Below are positions 61,196-64,000 of a stretch of DNA of 64,000 bases, piece by piece. The DNA is from Ceratopteris richardii (taxonomy: Eukaryota > Streptophyta > Polypodiopsida > Polypodiales > Pteridaceae): contig CM035408.1 of the NCBI GenBank assembly GCA_020310875.1, positions 147,917,407 to 147,981,406 on the forward strand, in the 5' to 3' direction. Position 1 is the first letter of the stretch, and each line of letters starts with the position of its first letter. The position numbers and the translations under genes were made by a program. The notes below the pieces were generated by a model. It was not told the DNA's origin. It saw only the letters and a list, made by a program, of their open reading frames with translations, and searched no databases.

Positions 61196-61884
61196 TTACA
61201 ATCTTAAAGGTTGGAACTTAATCACCCTTGGTGGCAGGCAACTTATGCAAGATAATGATTTCTCTGATCTAATGTTAACTATTGCATCATCAATTGAGAA
61301 TCTACACTGAGATGATACCTCATCAAAGTATTCTAGAAGCTCCCTTACATTTCTGAGATTCCAATTTGCAGTGATAATTATTTTCCTTGATTGAAAATCT
61401 GGATGAATCAATACTTCTAACTCAAATTCTGGACAGCTCTCCTCTGAGTCCAAGGCTATCCACAGTCCAAGCATTTTTTTCCACCTTCTATAGTCATATC
61501 CTAGAACCAGAGATTGTCAACATATCTGATATGAGATTGAAAGAGAATTGGGACTAACTTTACATAAAATAATGTCACCTAGCTTTTGAACGAAGGGAAT
61601 TGCAGATGATTTTCTAGAACAAGATCCTTAGCGGTGTACACATGTTGTACTCGTGCAAACCAACCGCATCTCTTCAATTTGAAACTGAGAATACATCCCT
61701 TCCAATGGTTTCTTGTGTTGTCTCTTTTCGCACGCTTGACTTTATGGGCACCTCTACAGCTAGGAAGCATAGTTACCCAGTCATTTACTTTCACGGAAAG
61801 AGGTTTCCACAAAGAATCCTCTCTTCTGTTGTAAACCTCACATGAAGTTACGCGATTGGAAGGATGACGAGAAGAAGAAGCCAT
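61196..61884 (-). CDS. Gene L: small unknown protein, probably two exons
   Basis: The minus-strand ATG at 61884 has good context (CAAATGGCT) and a TATA box about 60 bp upstream. Exon 1 (to 61579 if unspliced) begins MASSSRHPSNRVTSCEVYNR and encodes a basic protein; NDWVTMLP, HWKGCI and CGWFARVQHVYTAKDL faintly recall a BAH- or Tudor-like reader barrel (weak). A second open stretch, 61500-61196, follows a clean acceptor (TTCTAG, then GYDYRRWKKMLGLWIALD) and ends IKFQPLRL; it is acidic and helical in the middle. A donor that joins the frames was not found with certainty, so they could be separate or the gene decayed. Family not recognised. Confidence 0.5.
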
Positions 61885-61943
61885 TTGAACTTACGAGAAG
61901 AAGAATGTTCAAAGCGAGAAACCGACGTTCACAAATTTTGGCA

Positions 61944-61953
61944 GTATTTATAG
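61944..61953 (-). promoter_or_regulatory. TATA box of gene L
   Basis: CTATAAATAC on the minus strand, about 60 bp before the ATG at 61884, which leaves a short 5' UTR. Confidence 0.65.
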
Positions 61954-61984
61954 AGAAAAAGGCTTTGTACACGTGGAAACTTTT

Positions 61985-62483
61985 GATTTGATGTAAACCC
62001 TGTCGCTGAATGATCATGACATTTTGTGAACCCAAAAATATTTCGTATCTTCAAAAATCAATTCCTTCTTGGAAATTCAAGAATATGCTTTGTGTAGTGT
62101 GCAAAAGTATCTTTTTTTGCATCAAAGCGAAAAATTGTACACTGAATACGAGACTCTTCATCACTTTAGCGGCACTTTGAGAGAAAATTGTATTAAAAAA
62201 AGAAATTCTCCATACGGTTAAAAGAGACAGCAATGTTATATTCTTGTACACGTGGAAATATGCTATTTATCAATTTCCTTAATCTCTCATTAGCAAACAA
62301 CCCCTTTTCGGCCGGTTTTCACCCTAATGTAGCATAAGCCATAGGTTGATCCACCTTGGGCACCTTGGGCATGGAGGGTTGAGCCAAATCTGCTCCTACT
62401 ACATGAAGACTAGCTATACTCAAGCATCACAAAGGAAACCAAAATTTGCAAGCTATGATCAAGGATTCGATGCTATTTAAAAA
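61985..62483. other. No gene seen; upstream region of gene L
   Basis: AT-rich spacer. Short frames here have no recognised similarity. CACCTTGGGCACCTTGGGCA near 62350 is a small direct repeat. Confidence 0.45.
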
Positions 62484-62554
62484 ACATGACCGATCCAAGC
62501 GATTAGGGTTATCCAAAAATCTCGGATGTCCCTAATCGCTTGCATCGGTCGTGT
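62484..62554 (+). repeat. Hairpin repeat copy 5
   Basis: Arms ACATGACCGATCCAAGCGAT and ATCGCTTGCATCGGTCGTGT; middle AGGGTTATCC...GGATGTCCCT also pairs, so nearly the whole 71 bp can fold. A separate 14-bp palindrome AGAGAGCGCTCTCT follows at 62571-62584. Confidence 0.9.
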
Positions 62555-62714
62555 CCACATTACCTTACGCAGAGAGCGCTCTCTATAGAAATTGTGAAGT
62601 AGCCTAAAAACGTGGTGGCGATGGAGCCTCGACGCTTGGCAAGTGTTGACAGAAAAAAATGAAGGAAATGAATAGGGAAGCTTAAACAGGTCCCAGAACT
62701 GAGTTGACCGTTGT

Positions 62715-62871
62715 GCCACGTGGCATGCCCCGATTGGTCCACGTCATATAGCCGTTGCAAATTCCAACGTCTTTTGCCACATGGCATGATTTGATTGGTC
62801 CACATCATCTATCCGTTGCATCGGGCAACGTACACTTTGCCATGTGGCACTCTGTGATTGGTCCACGTCAT
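62715..62871 (+). promoter_or_regulatory. Three ~62-bp promoter repeats upstream of gene K
   Basis: Each unit pairs GCCACGTGGC or a variant (62715, 62776, 62839) with GATTGGTCCACGTCAT or a variant (62732, 62793, 62856). Unit spacing is 61 and 63 bp. The first word contains a perfect palindromic G-box (CACGTG). ATTGG is an inverted CCAAT box. CCACGTCA is an ACGT-core bZIP-type site. All three units lie within 185 bp upstream of the TATA box. Confidence 0.85.
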
Positions 62872-62895
62872 TCGATCGTTTCTTCCCTCCTCGCC

Positions 62896-62903
62896 TATAA
62901 ATA
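62896..62903 (+). promoter_or_regulatory. TATA box of gene K
   Basis: TATAAATA, 25 bp after the last CCAAT/ACGT unit. The RNA start is expected near 62927-62935, giving a ~160-nt 5' UTR that includes hairpin copy 6. Confidence 0.85.
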
Positions 62904-62982
62904 GCTACTTCCTTCACAAACTCAAACTTTCAACCTTCAGAGAATTTGTCTCACTTACATACGTATTTTTCTTTCGTCCCTG

Positions 62983-63054
62983 ACACGACCGATACAAGCA
63001 ATTTTCGTCGTTTGACCTACGTTGACTCGCTCTAGTCGCTTGCATCGGTTGTGT
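62983..63054 (+). repeat. Hairpin repeat copy 6, in the predicted 5' UTR of gene K
   Basis: Arms ACACGACCGATACAAGCAAT and GTCGCTTGCATCGGTTGTGT; the middle differs from the other copies. It lies between the TATA box and the ATG, so it should be transcribed and could fold in the leader RNA. Confidence 0.85.
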
Positions 63055-63090
63055 TCTCCTAATAGGCATACAGGAGAAGCTGCAGCTAAG

Positions 63091-63561
63091 ATGGAGGGAA
63101 TGAATGAGATCCTTAGTGTCTCTCCATCAGAGAAACTTCTTGATTTCATGGTTCAAGAGGGTTTAAGTGTAGATTATTTTCTTGATGCAATGACGATATT
63201 CAACCCCAAAATTGATTTTGAAAAACTCTTAGAGAACTCGAAAAGTTTTCTTAAGGATGAGTGGGAGATTTTTTTGGGGTTGATCAATGGAAGGATCCTT
63301 TCTATTTCTCGGAAAACCTATGTCCATCCTCACATCTTTGGGAAGGATCCAATAGATAGGGCTAAAATCACAAGAAAATGCAAAAGGATATCCCCTTTGC
63401 CAGGGAAGCTTGATTTATGCCTAGAGCATGAAAAGGACTGCTGCTTGCTCCCTTTAAACATTGCTTTCTTGATATGGCTTGATCATATCTTAGTTGAAAG
63501 GGAGGAAAATGTTCATGATGAAGATGAGCCTTGCTTAGAGCTGACACTTGAGGGTAGATAA
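63091..63561 (+). CDS. Gene K: unknown protein, 5' part
   Basis: ATG 63091 (GCTAAGATGGAG) was chosen as the first in-frame ATG after the TATA box. The 156-residue frame begins MEGMNEILSVSPSEKLLDFM, is helical with alternating charge, and has a Cys/Lys cluster (ITRKCKRISPLPGKLDLC, then EKDCCLLP) and an acidic end (REENVHDEDEPCLE). No signal peptide; family not recognised. The same frame stays coding-like past the TAA at 63559 and a TAG at 63622, up to about 63780. Coding sense then continues in another frame (GGYCLAAIAEAEEVARRFI) to the window edge. The gene may therefore be longer and interrupted, or spliced. Its promoter is unusually well formed. Confidence 0.6.
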   Translation: MEGMNEILSVSPSEKLLDFMVQEGLSVDYFLDAMTIFNPKIDFEKLLENSKSFLKDEWEIFLGLINGRILSISRKTYVHPHIFGKDPIDRAKITRKCKRISPLPGKLDLCLEHEKDCCLLPLNIAFLIWLDHILVEREENVHDEDEPCLELTLEGR

Positions 63562-64000
63562 AAAACTATGAAAGGTGTCATGGAGATTGTTGAGGAGATC
63601 AATCTCCAAGCAGAAGAAGAGTAGGTCAAAGATTTTGATGTGGCCACTTTTAAAGTAGAGACTGCAATAAGGGAGCCAACTGAAGAAGTTCAAGTGTCTG
63701 AGAAGTCCCTACTTCTCCCAAATCTACCTTTTTACTTTATCTCTGAGAAAGACTTCATACCTCTATTTTACATTCAGGAACTTTTCAATCTAAGGGAGGA
63801 TACTGCCTTGCAGCTATAGCTGAGGCAGAAGAAGTTGCAAGGAGATTCATCAATAAGAAAGGAGAAAGAAGAGAGGAATTTTTGCGTCTTGATTTGGATT
63901 TGTCTAATGAAGAATTCAAAGATTCATTACAAGCTCTTTCAAAATGCTTTGAGAAAGCTATCTCAGAGAAGCCAAAACTTGCTGATGAAGAGTTTGATGA
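63562..64000 (+). pseudogene. Gene K: likely continuation, interrupted, runs off the window
   Basis: In frame with 63091 it reads VMEIVEEINLQAEEE, then after one stop VKDFDVATFKVETAIREP and LPNLPFYFISEKDFIPLFYI. From about 63790 another frame gives YCLAAIAEAEEVARRFINKK and ALSKCFEKAISEKPKLADEE. The two in-frame stops and one frame change suggest decay, or introns not recognised. Function unknown. Confidence 0.5.

Overview
This window is nuclear DNA of a land plant. It is AT-rich, carries many nested Ty1/copia and Ty3/gypsy LTR retrotransposon fossils, and has a few short-intron genes at the right end. The species cannot be named from sequence alone. One hint comes from the chromovirus at 52.2-56.95 kb. 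Its integrase and gag wording resembles the Tcn1-like group, reported from fungi and non-seed plants, so a fern, lycophyte or bryophyte is more likely than a seed plant (inference).

Layout. 1-10.3 kb: several copies of one small copia family (family A, 230-bp LTR). One copy carries a younger nested copia (Copia-2, 1274-5104) with a matching 5-bp target duplication. 10.70-10.75 kb: a 5S-rRNA-derived fragment. 10.77-22.0 kb: two degraded copia elements in opposite orientations (B plus, D minus). 22.0-25.0 kb: a minus-strand gypsy remnant. 25.0-29.9 kb: a large non-coding LTR element (E). 29.9-41.2 kb: copia F with copia C inserted in it. 41.2-47.7 kb: more family A and other copia remnants. 47.7-52.2 kb: a gypsy (H) whose leader holds a striking array of about 26 GGTATCGTATCG motifs. 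52.2-56.95 kb: the chromovirus (I). 56.95-57.8 kb: a plus-strand gypsy reverse transcriptase fragment (J).

57.8-64.0 kb is different: no LTR elements were seen. It holds (a) a four-exon gene joining a divergent histone H3/CENH3-like histone fold to a Ulp1/C48 SUMO-protease-like domain, with two lesions in its 5' part; (b) a small minus-strand gene (L) with its own TATA box; (c) a plus-strand gene (K) of unknown family running off the window, with a promoter of three ~62-bp repeats (CCAAT, G-box-like and ACGT motifs plus TATAAATA); and (d) six copies of a ~70-bp palindromic hairpin repeat, all in one orientation. The hairpins come in three pairs around these transcription units. The H3-Ulp1 gene and the hairpin family are the best candidates for something undescribed.

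Relative ages from hand-counted LTR differences (approximate): Copia-2 about 1.6%, copia C about 3.5%, copia F about 4%, element E about 6%. This agrees with C sitting inside F.
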